Of a DNA stretch of 64,000 nucleotides, positions 27,375-39,457 are shown one piece after another. The translations under genes were made by a program, and so were the position numbers. Origin of the DNA: Onchocerca volvulus. Taxonomy: Eukaryota > Nematoda > Chromadorea > Rhabditida > Onchocercidae. Position 1 is the stretch's first letter, and every line of letters begins with the position of its first letter. Under the pieces are notes generated by a model. It ran no database searches. It had not been told where the DNA came from and worked only from the letters and a program-made list of their open reading frames with translations. The stretch spans positions 22,468,603 to 22,532,602 of the forward strand of contig HG738137.1 in assembly GCA_000499405.2 (NCBI GenBank). The letters are read 5' to 3'.

Positions 27375-30300
27375 AATTCATAAATTTGTTGATATGCGTT
27401 GCTTGATCTTTTGAAAAATTTTTTCGAATTATATTTGTATGAAGATAACTGCAAGTTTTCAAAAGCAATGAGCAACAGAAGCAATAGTCAATTGCTAAAA
27501 TATATCAAAAAACAATTACTTTCACAGTTTATCCTACATAAATTGCAAGATTTTGGGAAACAGAAGCAACTAAGTGGTCAATTCCGGAAATATTTTGAAT
27601 TTATTATTTAAAGTAAATAATTTATATAGTATTTCAAATGGGAGCAACATTTAGCTTTTCTGGAAGCTAGTTCAAAAAATATTATTGATATTCTTGATTG
27701 CAGAAGTTTTTAAAATTTACAGGACTTAAAATTATCAGGGAAAAAGATGTGATTAGGTAAATATTAGATCATTATCATTGAGTTTAGGATTTAAAAGGAA
27801 TATAAATGACAAAAAGATGGAGATAAATGCCAGATATTCAGAAATATTTAATTCGAATACAAATTAAGGTGCAAAAGATATGAAATATTAGATGAGGACA
27901 GAACAATGATGTGTTCTGACAAATAACTTTTTCTGACAGTACTGTAGGATAATGATTGGAAATGGATTTCTGATTAGCAAACATTTTATCTTTTTTTAAA
28001 ACCAAAAAATATTTTGATTTTTTCTAACATTAAAAGATTACATGAAGAATGATGAAATAAAATGTCAGTGAAGAAAGCGAAGGATTTTTTGATGTTACAA
28101 CATGATAAGATGGTTTTTTTTACTGAAAAAATAGGACTTTTGATGAGACGATAAACATATTTAAATAGGGCGGAACGCTATCACAATCAACACCTATACA
28201 GTTGGTTTTTAGCGATAAATTAAGTAAAAACTTTGCTGGTATTGATTAAATTCTCTACTTCCTGTGAATTACTTTAGCTTCATCAAATTTCCTTTCTCCA
28301 AGTTTCATTTCTAACCGAAGGAACTCTTTAATACTTCTATATATTAAAAGTGAAAAGATAAAAATCACAAATTAAAGTTCAAATGAGAGCATCGATTTAT
28401 TCTCGCGACTGGTATTGCTGTCCTAATTGAAGCCAATAAAATTTTTTTCCAGTGATAAATCTTTTGTAGCAAATATTCTGTAGTAGAACTTTTAGTTTAA
28501 AGAGATTGATAAATTCATGAGTATTGTATTTCATAAAATCTTTCAGAATCAGTCTGAAAGTTTTAAATACAATTTTGACACATTGATTTAAATACATATA
28601 GAATTCTAGAAGCGATTGTTTCGACTACTTCATTCTTTAATTCAATATGGCAGCATAACTGAAAAAGTATCTGGAAATTAATTTCGGACATTTTAACTTT
28701 GAATTTTCGTAATTTAAAAAGAGAAAATAATCCGAAATGAAATAATTATATTCATATTTATAAATGGTTGAGACAAATCCAGCAATCATGAGTTTGTAAT
28801 TATGCAATTGCTTCATGATTTTTTGACCACATTGAAAACAAAATTGCATAAAAATTATCAAGCCCAAAAAAATTTTGATAGTCCTAAAAATTAATTAAGT
28901 AATCATCTTCTTTACAACAATAATATCGATAATGGAAAATGCCGCAACAATGGCAAGACGAGTCATGATAGTAATTAAAATTGGCAATTGACAGACAACG
29001 ACCAGAAACACCTTAAAAATATCTGTGAATTTTATGTCATCTATGAAATGACACAATTGTCAATTGATTTTATAGGAAGAACTAGAAGTAGTGTTATGGT
29101 TCATAAACTTTTTTATTAGATTGTTTTGAAAACCAGTTTATAAGCAACTTTCCGTAGTTTTCAATTGATTTAAATTTACACATCATGGCTTCATTCATCC
29201 GTTCATTTAACTTCACTTTTCCTCTGCAGGACTAAATTTCTCAAATAATCATTCCTAAAATAACTTGAAGCTTTTTTTGGCTCAAAAATGCTCAGATTCG
29301 ACATTCAATTCACGCGGACATTTTGAATCATTGAAAGCTATAGTATTTAAAGCTTCATGTTTCTAAATGTTTTTTAAAAATGATTTCAAATATTATAATA
29401 ATCCGTCATTTAGTTTTTAGATTTGACAAATCATATTCTTAAAACATTCGCCAATTTAACTATATTTGTTAATTATATTAATTCCTTCTTTCAGTAAACA
29501 ATTATGAACCATGTTATTGTGTGTGACAGTCTCAGTAATTTTAATTTTTGAAATCGTTGTTCATCAATGCAGAAATCAATTTATGACATGTTTGTTAAGG
29601 AAAAATGAAATTACTGATCTATTTATTTCAAAATTTTAGGAAATGAACTTTACCTAATTGTTACACATTAAATAAGTCTTCAAAAAAAAAAATAAATAGT
29701 TTTTTTAAAAAAAAATCATATTCAATGATTTTATATGACAATGGTTTGGCTGTTGCTCAAAAAAAATCTTCCAGTAGCTTTGAAATTGATCATAATTTCA
29801 GAAATGCAGGTGAAATTGATCGAGTCAGGACAAAATTAAAATTGGGCTACGAGGTAGTAAGGAAGGAATTCGTACAACTCAAAGATAAGAGTAAAAGAAA
29901 GAAAGCAAACAGTAAAAGAACTATTTCAAAATAATTAATTATAGCAGAGAGAATTTAATAATCGATTGGAAGAAACTTTTGAACCTGGTGACACCAATAG
30001 TATGCTTAACGCAAATCTAACATACTAATAAACCTTATAAGGTTTTCATAATTTAGTTCTTTCTCAAATTAGTTTTCCCAAATTAGTTTTTAAATTAAAT
30101 TAGTTTCAATATTTACTAAATTTAAAATAATTTATCCAAAGTTTCTTTTAAAGGCAGCAAAAATTTGTCCCACTTTGATATTTTAAACTTTGATATTCAT
30201 TGTTTTAAATTTTTTTTCAATCTGTGAGAAAAATTGCATCCTTTCCGAGAAACGATTTTTAATTCTTATCTTTCAAAAGGGATTAAAAAATGGTGTTGAA

Positions 30301-33300
30301 GAAAAATGCTTTTCTACTTGTTAAAAGTGCAGAAAAAGAACTGAGTTCTGAAATACTGCAATTAGCAATTAAGCAAACGAGATTTCGGCTAATTTTTTGC
30401 ATAAATTCAATTTAAGAAAGTGGGAAGTATTTTTATAAATTGTCAAAAGTGTGAAGAGAGAAGAAAATTTTTCCAAAGCTAATGAATCTATCAATAAAAT
30501 TTTTTTTCATCAATAAAATGTAGGCATCGACAAGAAGATTCTCAACGGTTGTAGTGAAAATCAATCTTAACAGTATGAAATCAGTGATAAGAGATGAAGC
30601 ATTATTAAATGATTGCAGAGACATTTAAGGAAGGTAGAGCTCACGAAAGCAGAAATAGTGTTAATGATATATTACCAACAATGAATTTCTGACAAAAATA
30701 AGAAACCACTGAAATTTTTGAAATGCTTTTTTACAAAGTTCGGAATCAAAAAACATTTAAGGAAACATTTATAATATAGCTCAACTGATTACTTACATTT
30801 TTTACATTATGATGGATCTTAAACTGAATATGAATGTCAACTTGACAGGAAAGGTTATTTGGAGCTTGAAACATTCAATTATAAGTAAAGAAAAGAAGTT
30901 AATTGAAGAAAATTTTTATGCCGTAAATATTGAAAACGTCGATATGATGAATCCTTTTGAAAAGGTTGTGCTTGGCATGCAACAACAAAAAATGCATCAT
31001 ACCGTTTCCAACATTTTTTCTTATTGATTTAAATTTTTTTATATTGAAGATTCTAAAGTACGTAATAATATGTTAGTTTTGTAAATATCCCATAACGGGA
31101 ATAGAAATGGGAAAAAAAAAGTATGATGGTTTAAGTGGAAGAAACTTAGAAATGATTGATTAAATCGCAACTTGGAAAAATAATCGAATGGAAGAGATAA
31201 ACAAATCCACATTGGGTCATTTCCACTCAAACATTCGTGAGAAAATATTAAAAAGTTAAAAAGTTTTTATTAATAATACGGTCATAAAAATACTTCATAA
31301 AAGTAGATAATGGCTTTTGCGAAAACTAAATTTCAACAAATTTATTAGATTAGAATATAAGTTCGTCAACGACACGCATATCAAACTGCAACAAATCTTT
31401 TTTTATGCTAAATGTTCCGAAATTCGTCAACAATTCAAGAATTCTCGGCTAAGATTGATGAATTGTTGCTAAGTTCGTGTTTTTTGAAATCATTATCGAA
31501 AAGATGAAATGCTTGAAATTTAGCATACATGAAATTCCTAAGCTTAAACAAAATGAAATTGATGGATTTCTTACCAAAAATTCACGAGCAATTTCATTTC
31601 AACAGGAAAATTTGAAAATTGTTGCATCAATTTAATATAAACAAAATAAAATCACCTGTATGGTATCATGATCAGTGATCATTTTGCATTGCCTCCATTT
31701 GATGAAAATTCAAAAACTGCAAAAGGACAGCTTCATTTATTACACTTAGTTTTCATTAATCATTAAATTCAATTGTTTATATCTCCGGAGAGTCGTGAAG
31801 ATTGGCCACACAGCAGAAACTGAAATGAAGCTTTTCAGTGAAAATGCGCTTTGTTAATTGACGAAATTGTTGAGCAGAAAAATGAATTCTAAAAACGCTC
31901 AATCGAAAACATACTTTACTCACTCCCTTCCTCTAAGCTCTTTGTACAAACTAAGAAGAAGGGCAAAAATATTAAAAAAAAAAAGTAGAAAATTGCTTTC
32001 TCAATCTAAAATTACTCTGAGTTAGATTTTCTTATAATACCTTAAGGACAGGTGCTAAGATGTTAATTAGAACAAAGCCAAAGATCGAAAATTATCCATC
32101 AACTTGGAAAGATATCGCGATAATTGCTTCATTAACTGTCATCTTCATTAAATATCAACTATATAAAGTATTGATTCATTTTACTGACAGTAAACTTTCT
32201 ACAACGAAATGAGGCGGCATGCTAACAGACACATAATTAGCTAAATAACTTAATTAATTCAAATACCTGCTATTTGATCTACAGTCGACTTCTAGTTTTC
32301 TGTGCAGCGATTGTTAAAGATTGAAGAGGAATGAAGAAATGTTGAAAAAATAGAAAACAAACTGAAAAGTGCGGTAGAAAACCTCATGTGGCGCACATTA
32401 GAGGTTGTCCAACTGCAGTACATTTTTCCCGTCTTCATAATATTTGGCAATAATCTCTTTCAAAAGTTTTTTTCCGATAATGTAAACATTCCATGTTCTT
32501 TCGTATTATGTGATCGAAGATCAAACGAAACCTAAAATTTTTGGTCTCTGAAGTATTTCAAGTTTTAAATCTTTCAATATCAGCTATGCATGCCGTCTTC
32601 TTGCTTCCTCGAATTTTATATCAAATAATTAAATTAGTTGTAATTCAGATTTTTTAACTCTACACTAAATCTGCTTAAATTGTGTTATCTTACAACGAAT
32701 CGGTCACAATCATTTGAATTGTTAAAAGTTACTTCAGAAACTTTTTTTTCAGAAAATTGAGATTTAAAGAATTGCATTGCTTTATAAAATTTGAAAAAAA
32801 TTGCAAAATGCTTTTTTCTTTTGTCAAAAAATTGGATTTTTCGCTGTTCCCACGAAAGACTCGAATGGAAGTGATACTTATTAGTTTTTTGGAATAACAG
32901 ATAACATACACAGGAAAGTAGATGACTATGATAAATGGATGACACATCATCCATAAACAATTAGAACATTCTAGAAAATATGAAAACATACGCTTTTGCC
33001 AGGAAAGCTTGATCGTCCTAATGTCGCATGTTTCTGTAACGCTGATACTATCCTTGATTTCTCATGGGAAATATCGGGAAAACTAACGAGAAATTCCAGT
33101 GCGCAACTTTAGACGGAAAGTAATGCAAATTTTGATATTTTCGTAAGGACTTTTGAAAGGTTAAGGGTAATTTTTTTATTTTTTTTATTTTTCGAATACT
33201 TTTTTCATCAAAATGTTTTTTTTTTTTTTTTTTTGAAGCATAATTATCCATATTTAAAATAATTTTGATATTTATATAATAATAAGAAGTTGACAGTTAA

Positions 33301-33501
33301 ATGCATGAATTAATTTAAAAAATATTATTCAAATTTCTTTAAATTTATTCCAAAAATCTTTTTCATTGATTCATATCATTTCACCAATAATTTTCAATTT
33401 GCACGTATTTTAATAACAACAGTCTGTCTTCCTTCTTCATCCTCTTCGTTCCCAGTTCATCATGGGATACGAGCAATGAACAAGACAGGAACAGTAGAAG
33501 T
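27375..33501. other. Intergenic region between TSC22 and phosphatase genes
   Basis: AT-rich and gene-poor. It should contain the promoters of both divergent genes, plus any further 5' exons of the TSC22 long form. Short open frames at 29725-29934 and 30809-31027 on the plus strand are Lys/Asn/Ile-rich with no domain or splice support, so I do not call them genes. Confidence 0.45.
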
Positions 33502-33593
33502 AAGCGCTGAATTTGAGATTGATTATAAATATTCAAATTCCGAGAAATAATTAAAATTCGAATTTCGATAATTATTATGTTAAAACTGAGAAA

Positions 33594-33608
33594 TTTTGCA
33601 GGAACACA
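33594..33608 (+). promoter_or_regulatory. Splice or trans-splice acceptor just upstream of phosphatase start
   Basis: TTTTGCAG followed by GAACACA and then the ATG. In nematodes such a strong acceptor a few bases before the start codon can receive a spliced leader. An alternative is a normal 5' UTR intron from the donor GTAAGC at 33500. Reading the upstream piece into the CDS does not fit: its only compatible phase carries a stop. Confidence 0.35.
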
Positions 33609-35928
33609 ATGAGCGGTAACATTCCGTTTAAGAAATTCAATTATTTAATGAAGAAACAGAAAAAATCAGCCATGAAAAACAAGGACAGGTAAGATCTTAC
33701 GAATAATTTATTCAATTATTTATTTAGATAAGCGATTATCTAAATAAACTTATTCCTTAATTTCTCGATCAATGAATGATTGATCTGATTGTTGGATTTA
33801 TCTGTCTGATTGCGTTTATTGGCGGTAATCGTGCACACGGCGCAAGTTCATGGCAATCACTTTTTGTTATTTTTTAGAAAGTTTATCACAAAAAAAAGAA
33901 AAAAAAATAATCGAAAAATCATCTATAAGGAATTTTATTCATCTAAATTAGGGAAGTAAATGGTCTGTACTAAGACGATAATATTTAATGCAATATTATG
34001 AAGAGAGATGTATATTTCGATTATTTCAATTGATCAAGTGTGTTAGCATTAATATCATTGTAAAATTTTATTTTAATAATACTTATGATTTTTTCATTAT
34101 GAGGATATGCCACTTGACTACAGTTAATAGTAGCCAGAGTAGTCTTAAACCTGAAATTAGCGTCGAAATCGCTCCAAGAAGTACTATGAGCTAAGTTAAG
34201 ATTTCAAAACTATGATTACAACAAAATTTTAACTAGTAAATAAAAAAATTGTAGTAATTTGCAGTTTGCATTTTTTCTTTTTTTTTTTTTTTTTTGAAAC
34301 TGCAATTTGCACTCCCAAAAAAGTATTGTAATTTTGAACGACAGTGTGTGACAGTTCATTAAAAAATTTTTATAACAATTATTTGCGGACTTATCATAAC
34401 ACACTTCGATATGCTTTGATTTCAGATCAACTGAAATTGCGCGAGATGCAGGTGGTGAAGGATGGATACAGGTTAGATATATTGAATGGTAGATAACTAA
34501 AACAGCTGAAAAGAAGTAATCAAAATAAGGAAAGATAATTTGATTGATTAAATTGAGTTTTAACAATGTAAATCTTTGGTTAAACCAAATTTAAAATTCG
34601 TAATGTTAACAATTCTTGAAATTCACCAGACAGCTCAAAAAATAATATGACTTTTGAACTTTCGACGAAAGTAATATGCTTTATCATGCAAAAAAAAAAA
34701 AAAACAAATTTATCAGCTTTCCTGATAAAAGCTGATTGCTGATAAGTTTTTCATCACTGCTATTTGATTATTTGTGCATTAGTAATCTTTTTATCATCTA
34801 TTTTTGAGACCGTAACTGATGTACGTCATTCTCCAGTCGATCTTTCAACTAATAACAACATTTCAACATTGATAGCTAGATTGAAAGTGGCAAATTGCAA
34901 GGTAAAATAAAACAATGTCCTAAATTTAAATTAATGTTAAACCTCCAAATATTTGACAAATAATATTTTTTTTGTTTTCTTTCTGAATAGTCTAATTATC
35001 GTCGAAATCCGAAACAACTTTCCATAATTCTGAAATATAAATTACGGAATAATTAAGATGTACAATGTAATTTAACGTTAACATTATTCTTTATCAATCG
35101 GAATAAATGTTTTAATTTCTGTTTTGTAGGATGCACAGGTCAAGTATAAAGTAGTGAAGAAAGAAATGGAAGATAATTCTGAGCTTTTGAAAACTCATTT
35201 ACAAAAGATAGTGCATCACGACATACCGAGCTGTATAAATAATGAGAAAAAAGTGAATTTTCCGCAAGTTTGATAGGTCAACATGTGAAAAAAGCTGCTA
35301 TACAGTTCTCTTCTCGTTTAATAGTTTAAAACTTTTCTAGAATGAAATTGAGGATGAGCATATCAAGAAACTTAAAATTTATACCTGCTTCGCGCAGAAA
35401 AAATCTTTGAAGCAACGTTTAGAAAATGATAATGATTGGATTACTGAAACCAAAGTGAGTTAATTAAGCTGTACAATAGCTGTTATTTGCTTCCATCTCA
35501 AGTATCTGACAATTTAATTAAAAATCTTAGTTGTGCTAGCAAGCAATTTTTGTTACCAACTTTAATTCTTGTTCATGCATTTCATGACAGTTATTCAGAT
35601 TTGAGGAAATTCAACTTGTCAAGTAAGTCCTTAGTCTGAATTCTTATCATGTGTGTTATTATTGAAAAGATTTTTTTTCTCAACAGTGCATAATTAATTA
35701 ATTGCAGATAAGGACTTAGTGAATGATATGATTGAAAAAAGTATTGAAAATTCTGTCCTCACAGAAATGCTATTATATGACGTCCGTTATGATACTGCGT
35801 GGAAGTCAAATTATACGAAGAAATTCAACAAAGGTAAAATGAAAGTAACAAATCGTGCTGGTTGGGTTCTTCCTCTTCAGCGACTTTGCGATAAAGTACG
35901 ACTTTCATTAGATTTAATTGAAAAATAA
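33609..35928 (+). CDS. N-terminal exon block of the phosphatase, or a separate gene
   Basis: Exons 33609-33688, 34426-34471, 34809-34901, 35130-35267 and 35341-35454 join cleanly in phase and encode a Lys/Glu-rich protein starting MSGNIPFKKFNYLMKKQKKS. No known domain is recognised. The exon at 35708 stays open to a TAA at 35926-35928 (ending SLDLIEK), so this block could be an independent gene of roughly 260 aa. The single-gene reading uses donor AAA|GTACGA after 35895, which joins phase 0 to the exon at 36368. The junction before 35591 is unresolved: the exon 35591-35622 needs a phase 2 partner, while the preceding donor at 35454 is phase 0. An AAG acceptor at 35543 would rescue the frame. 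Confidence 0.5.
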
Positions 35929-38900
35929 TTAATACAAATAGATACTCCAATGCGAATGATAATTACTAATTAATACTATCGGCAATTTCTTTTTTTTGAT
36001 TTATCGACCATTTATCTCGAAGATATGCAAATTTGATTGTTGATGAATTTCTTAACTCTTGGCAGTGCAGAAGAATGAAAGAATGCAAATACATGCATTT
36101 ACTTGTGCATTGTAAATTACAGTTCCTTCTGAAAGTATATTTTGATTGAGTTTTATTATATTTCGATGAATAATAATAATACTTTCTCAAATGTCAATCC
36201 GTATTATTTCTCAAACTGAGTCCTCATCTTTATTTTCGATACCAAAAAATCGTCCACTAAACAATTTTTGAAAATATGACAAATAAATGGTCTATTTACC
36301 TTTCATTTATCTGTAAACAGTGATGTCAAACTAATCGCTCAGAGCTGATGTTGAAGGCTTCTTTTAGATTGGTATCAGTAGCGATTTTTTTACAAGAAAC
36401 GAAAAAGTGAATCTCGACGATGCGCGATCTTTCATCCTTTATCAGCGGCTTACACGAATACCGGTAATTGAGTCGCAAATATTTAATATTCAAGTATTTA
36501 GTATGAGATCTTTATTTTCATTTTTTTTTCTTTTTTTTGCAGGAACTCAGTAAATGGCTGGAAAATGATGAGTTAAACTATAGGAATAGCAATTTAGAAA
36601 AATTTTTCAAGAACGATTGGGATGGAAATGAAATTATAAAACGTATGAATGAATATAATCGAAATGTGCAGAATGATCTCGATCGAACTCGACTTCAAGA
36701 CCGATGTACATTTTCATGCTTATTTTTGTAATAAAAAAAGCATTAAACTTTATAGATAGAGTCTATAGATGTGAGATATTTTTCTTTAAACTTTGGAAGT
36801 GCTGATTGGAATTTTTGATCAAACTATTTCTCATTTCACATTTCAGTATATTGTTTTTTTGTCATCATTGCTTTATATCTCTTAGTCCAGCATTAATCTG
36901 CAAGTAACTGTTAAAAGTCCTAAAGATTAATCAACCCCAGCCTTTTTAAAGAAATATTTACTCAGTTTACAATAATATTGTAATATGGGAAGCATTAGTT
37001 GGAAGTCGAAAGCAAGTTTTTATTCGGACTATGATAGGTGGCATGGAACGTTGATTCGAAATTCTGGATAATCAAGTGAATCATATCGCATTTACCCATC
37101 ATGCATTCGACGAACATCTCGATTTATGTCGCAATGAAAGTACCAAATTTCATTCAAAAACATGAAAAATACAATATTATGGGAATAAAAAAAAAAAAAA
37201 CTTTTTTTGAGATGATTCTTCAGCTGAATCTTGCGTTCATTTCAAATTTATTTGCAAACAATGCAATTAACTTGAAATCTCAGCGAATTTCATTTCAAGG
37301 AATTAAATGTCGTGATTCAACTCGTGTAATATTGAAATATCCGAGAGCTGCAAGAAATGATTTCATTCATGCAAATTATATTCAAGGCGGACCGCTTTTT
37401 AATAAATTTATCATTACACAGGTATAAACTTATCATGCTTTCATCTATGTGAATCTTAGTGAAACTTGTTTTGCCGAGCATTTACTCAATGGAGTAAAGT
37501 TTGAAATATTCATTTTCGAAATATTCGTCTTTCATTTCATTTTTTTCTTCAGGCACCCATGGGAAATACAATTGGCGATTTCTGGCGTATGGTTTGGCAA
37601 GAGAGGTCACCATATATTCTCATGCTTATCCGTCGAAAAGAAGATAAGAGATGTGCTCAGTATTGGCCTAGGTTGGAAATTTTTATGCAATATTTTACGC
37701 TTACTTAAATAACTTCACTTTTTTATTATAAATTTTACGAATTAAAACAATAGTTCAATACCCAATCAATAATCATATTTTCAAGATCTGAACTTCTCAT
37801 TTACATATTGAAATGAATTCATCTGATAAGAGACAATATATTTTTGTGTACACATCCAAACAGTTTCATTTAATCAATTTTCATAAGATCTATATTTTAT
37901 TAGATTTTTTGGCTTAAACAAAGTTAACTCTTCCTATTATCAGTTAGAATATATTGTTTTTCGGAGAAGTGGAGATCAGATAACGTATTATGGGTTGACA
38001 ATTGTCAATTCAGGCATCAACGCATTTCGTATGCCGTTATTTCGTGTCACAAATTTGATTGTGATTGGACCTGAAGGCGATCAAGTATAAGTTTAGTTTG
38101 CTTCTTGCTGATAAAATATGTTAGTATCAGTTTGGAGATAGATGAAAAGATATTGTGCAAAGTTCAGTGCAAATCAAGCTTCATTTGATTGTTTCAAGCC
38201 TAATCTTTTGTTATATTCAAAATTCTTGCTAGTTTTTACCAACTTTTGTCATGAATTTAAGCTTCTTCAATCAATTTCCAATCAATTCAATCAATCAATT
38301 TTTAGAAAAAACTTCATTCACTTTCAATTTTACATTTCAATAAATTTTTACAGTTATATGTTGAGCATTGGCAAGGTGATATGAATAATTCAGACAATGT
38401 TGCATTACCTTTGCAACTGTTGCGACTTGCGAGGAATTGTTCCTATCCAACAATCATACACTGTCATCTAGGAATAAGTCGATCGGCTACACTAGTTGCT
38501 GCTGAAATATGTATCGCGTGCATACTCAAAGGGCCTACATATAAGGTTAATCAATCAATCAAGCAATCAGTCAATATTCCTATCAGTTGTTTATTTTTTG
38601 AAGCACTTAAATTTAATGATAGTCATGAATAAGCGATATTGATCCTAATACTGATAAGCTAAATTTTCTAAAAAGATTACGATGATTAGGAACGTGATAG
38701 AAAAGTTTTATTGTTGCAGCATTGCGTGCAGAAAGCAGTGCAATTATTACGTTCACAAAGACCATTTTGTATCGAAACGCCAATGCAGTACAGATTCGTG
38801 CATCGAGTAGTGCAGAAGTTTCTGCACGATTATGTCGGCGATCCAATTGGCTTTCATGCGGAGTATAAAGCTTGGATTGAAGCACGAGCTATGAGACCGT

Positions 38901-39457
38901 TCATTGATGATGTCGAACAAACGGTGAATATTTAGAATGTGAAGTATTTGCCAAGTAAAAGTTTTGATTTCTAGAAATCAATTTCAGAATGATCATTTGA
39001 AGAGATCAATTTAGCGATCAATTTTAAATGATCATTTGAAATTTGGACAAAACTAAAAAGTAAAGCAATTGACATAATGCTTTTAACATCCAAGTATGAT
39101 GATAAGAAAGATTTATCCCTAATAAAAATGCACATACCACTATTATGAATTAAGTTCTACAGATTCATAATAGAAAGGAATGTGACAGAATGTCCATATT
39201 AGAATACACAACTTGTCAAGATATAGGTACTCTAAATTCTAAACTGTTGATTCTAGATTCCTGGATATCGATTACTGTCTCCACGTTTTGATCCTGACCT
39301 AATAGGATTAGTAAGACACCGTGAACGTCCGAACTGTCGACGTGAAACTCACGATTGTGTTGGACAAATGCCGATACCTTTGCAAGAAACTATAAAACAG
39401 CGTTTCGGAGAGTTGCAATTAACGAAACGCTATCCACGAGGTAATCGATATGATTGA
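33609..39457 (+). CDS. Nematode tyrosine-protein phosphatase with atypical active site
   Basis: About 15 plus-strand exons, near 660 aa if one gene: 33609-33688, 34426-34471, 34809-34901, 35130-35267, 35341-35454, about 35544-35622, 35708-35895, 36368-36463, 36543-36665, 37284-37421, 37553-37671, 37904-38084, 38354-38545, 38720-38923 and 39257-39457. The C-terminal half is a classical PTP domain: CRDSTRVIL, DFIHANYIQGG, QAPMGNTIGDFWRMVWQE, then YWPR, P-loop HCHLGISRSA and Q-loop MQYRFVHRVV, ending in the nematode-typical IPGYRLLSPRFDPDLI. Family enzymes remove phosphate from phosphotyrosine. The usual WPD loop is missing (HWQGDMNNSDN) and the NRY tyrosine is not seen, so activity is doubtful. 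The N-terminal half has no recognised domain. Junctions around 35454-35591 and 36665-37284 are uncertain. AATAAA lies at 39524. Confidence 0.8.
37284..37421 (+). CDS. PTP domain exon: substrate loop and DFIHANYI motif
   Basis: 46 codons, phase 0 both ends, from a TCTCAG acceptor to a GTATAA donor. It contains GIKCRDSTRVILKYP and NDFIHANYIQGG, two core PTP motifs. The Tyr of the usual NRY recognition loop is not encoded at the exon start; it would have to come from the previous exon, whose donor is uncertain (AAT|GTGCAG at 36665 gives the right phase, CGAT|GTACAT at 36705 does not). Confidence 0.8.
37553..37671 (+). CDS. PTP domain exon: QAPMGNTIGDFWRMVW
   Basis: 119 bases, phase 0 in and phase 2 out. 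APMGNTIGDFWRMVWQERSP is the classical QxPxxxTxxDFWxMxW motif, followed by a basic stretch and CAQYWP. The plus-strand frame read through the donor (GLGWKFLCN) is intron. Confidence 0.85.
37904..38084 (+). CDS. PTP domain exon between YWP and the WPD region
   Basis: Starts at a TTTATTAG acceptor with one base, giving a phase 2 match that rejoins YWPR to FFGLNKVNSSYYQLEYIV. The apparent TTATCAG acceptor at about 37942 was rejected because it would put a stop at the junction. Encodes the beta-strand region ending TNLIVIGPEGDQ. Confidence 0.7.
38354..38545 (+). CDS. PTP catalytic exon with P-loop HCHLGISRSA
   Basis: 64 codons, phase 0 both ends. The P-loop keeps the nucleophile Cys and the phosphate-binding Arg (HCxxGxxRS), but Ala and the second Gly of the consensus HCxAGxGRS are Leu and Ser. 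Upstream, where HWxxWPDxxxP is expected, the sequence reads HWQGDMNNSDNVALP, so the WPD loop with its general-acid Asp is not recognisable. Confidence 0.85.
38720..38923 (+). CDS. PTP domain exon with Q-loop
   Basis: 68 codons, phase 0 both ends. The segment VQLLRSQRPFCIETPMQYRF runs straight into VHRVVQKF. It matches the LRSQRxxxVQTxxQYxFVHR signature; the Q-loop Gln is present, although the usual QT is ET. The exon ends in a Phe/Asp-rich linker. Confidence 0.85.
39257..39457 (+). CDS. C-terminal phosphatase exon
   Basis: Begins IPGYRLLSPRFDPDLIGLV, a segment that follows the PTP domain in many nematode phosphatases. It then carries a Cys/Arg-rich tail and stops at TGA 39455-39457. A polyadenylation signal AATAAA follows at 39524-39529. 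Confidence 0.8.
   Translation: MPGYRLLSPRFDPDLIGLVRHRERPNCRRETHDCVGQMPIPLQETIKQRFGELQLTKRYPRGNRYD

Noticed and set aside
34216..34566. 116-codon minus-strand frame overlapping a phosphatase exon
   Set aside because: It runs opposite a well-supported plus-strand exon (34426-34471), is rich in Lys, Phe and Asn, and includes a translated poly-A tract.
36666..36731. Extension of the phosphatase exon to QDRCTFSCLFL and stop
   Set aside because: The downstream PTP exon needs phase 0, and AAT|GTGCAG at 36665 supplies it. The extension ends in a stop and has no partner, although the donor CGAT|GTACAT remains a possible alternative if a micro-exon exists.
37942..37950. TTATCAG acceptor for the phosphatase exon
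   Set aside because: Joining YWPR in phase 2 here gives an immediate stop (T then TAG). The upstream TTTATTAG acceptor at 37903 fits phase and gives continuous PTP sequence.
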